From assembly GCA_903826715.1 (NCBI GenBank), contig CAIKFN010000037.1, forward strand, positions 1 to 41,832: 41,832 nt of DNA, in the 5' to 3' direction. The notes below the pieces were generated by a model. It did not search any database, was not told where the DNA came from, and was given only the letters and a program-made list of their open reading frames with translations. Shown piece after piece: positions 41,757 to 41,832 of the stretch. How positions within the stretch are numbered: the first letter of the stretch is position 1; each line of letters begins with the position of its first letter. Origin of the DNA: an uncultured Actinomycetes bacterium. Lineage in GTDB: Bacteria; Actinomycetota; Acidimicrobiia; Acidimicrobiales; RAAP-2. Position numbers and translations under genes: made by a program.

Positions 41757-41795
41757 ATGACTTCTATTTTCGTGCTCGTGGTGGTGACAGGCTGA
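41757..41795 (+). CDS. Branched-chain leader peptide (ilvB-type attenuator)
   Basis: The 12-codon ORF encodes MTSIFVLVVVTG: four Val, one Leu and one Ile, as expected of an ilv attenuation leader. The -10 CAAGAT ends 6 nt before ATG, so the mRNA starts on the start codon. Ribosome stalling at Val/Leu/Ile codons under starvation would change folding of the RNA that follows. The regulated genes, probably ilvB and ilvN, lie beyond the window. Confidence 0.75.
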   Translation: MTSIFVLVVVTG

Positions 41796-41798
41796 TCA

Positions 41799-41831
41799 GC
41801 CGGTAATCACGCGTCTACGCAGATAACCGGC
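41799..41831 (+). promoter_or_regulatory. Attenuator stem after the leader peptide (partial region)
   Basis: GCCGGTAATC (41799-41808) pairs with GATAACCGGC (41822-41831) except for one mismatch, around a 13-nt loop. It begins 3 nt after the leader stop, where the first attenuation stem is expected. The alternative stem and terminator would lie past the window end. Confidence 0.65.
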
Positions 41832-41832
41832 C

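Noticed and set aside
1..41832. tRNA, rRNA, CRISPR, insertion sequence or prophage
   Set aside because: No cloverleaf-like segment, repeat-spacer array, transposase, integrase or phage protein was recognised; intergenic gaps are too short for most of these.

Overview
The window looks like a chromosomal segment from an actinobacterium. Base composition is balanced by eye (roughly half G+C). Extracellular proteins carry PASTA domains and Thr-rich linkers, several genes appear to be transcribed leaderlessly, and an FCD-type GntR regulator and a GatCAB amidotransferase are present. My best guess is a free-living, probably aquatic, member of Acidimicrobiia or a relative; this is inference from style, not from a marker gene. 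I see no rRNA, tRNA, CRISPR array, insertion sequence or phage gene. The window is almost fully coding and is rich in transport and scavenging genes.

Left part (1-14859). The end of a PASTA-domain secreted protein and a small HIT-like protein are followed by an NCS1 permease with a strong terminator and an MFS exporter. Next comes an alpha/beta hydrolase-gatC-gatA-gatB operon with 4-nt overlaps. A reverse-strand cyclase-family hydrolase diverges from a second NCS1 permease, which leads an apparent nitrogen-scavenging operon: NTF2-like protein, agmatinase-type ureohydrolase, amidase. A small ABM-domain protein and a second MFS exporter follow.

Middle part (14881-24424). A GntR/FCD regulator diverges from a tight operon of CaiB-type CoA transferase, HyuA and HyuB (ATP-dependent hydantoinase/oxoprolinase), an N-carbamoylsarcosine-amidase-like hydrolase, and LeuC and LeuD. 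An HMG-CoA-lyase-family gene converges on it. The set fits hydantoin or cyclic imide/lactam breakdown feeding nitrogen and carbon into central metabolism. The LeuCD pair may instead be the ordinary leucine enzyme.

Sugar-acid module (24553-31457). A D-2-hydroxyacid dehydrogenase diverges from a ribose-type ABC transporter (binding protein, double ATPase, permease). An SDR with substituted catalytic residues and a glycerate kinase follow. Together they suggest import of a small sugar or sugar acid and its conversion through glycerate to 2-phosphoglycerate.

Phosphonate part (31521-39865). A secreted PHM-like copper monooxygenase and a 47-residue Cys/His-rich ORF precede phnY-like and phnZ-like genes (2-oxoglutarate dioxygenase and HD-domain diiron oxygenase) and a sulfatase/phosphonate-monoester-hydrolase family enzyme, all with ATGA overlaps. 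A PhnSTUV-like ABC transporter follows. A promoter with 11-nt phased TCAC repeats, resembling a PHO box, lies between enzymes and transporter. I consider this organophosphonate scavenging cluster the most distinctive system in the window.

Right end (39870-41832). A divergent IlvD-type dehydratase reads leftward. Reading rightward out of the window is an attenuator with a 12-codon leader peptide (MTSIFVLVVVTG) and a following hairpin, presumably in front of ilvB.
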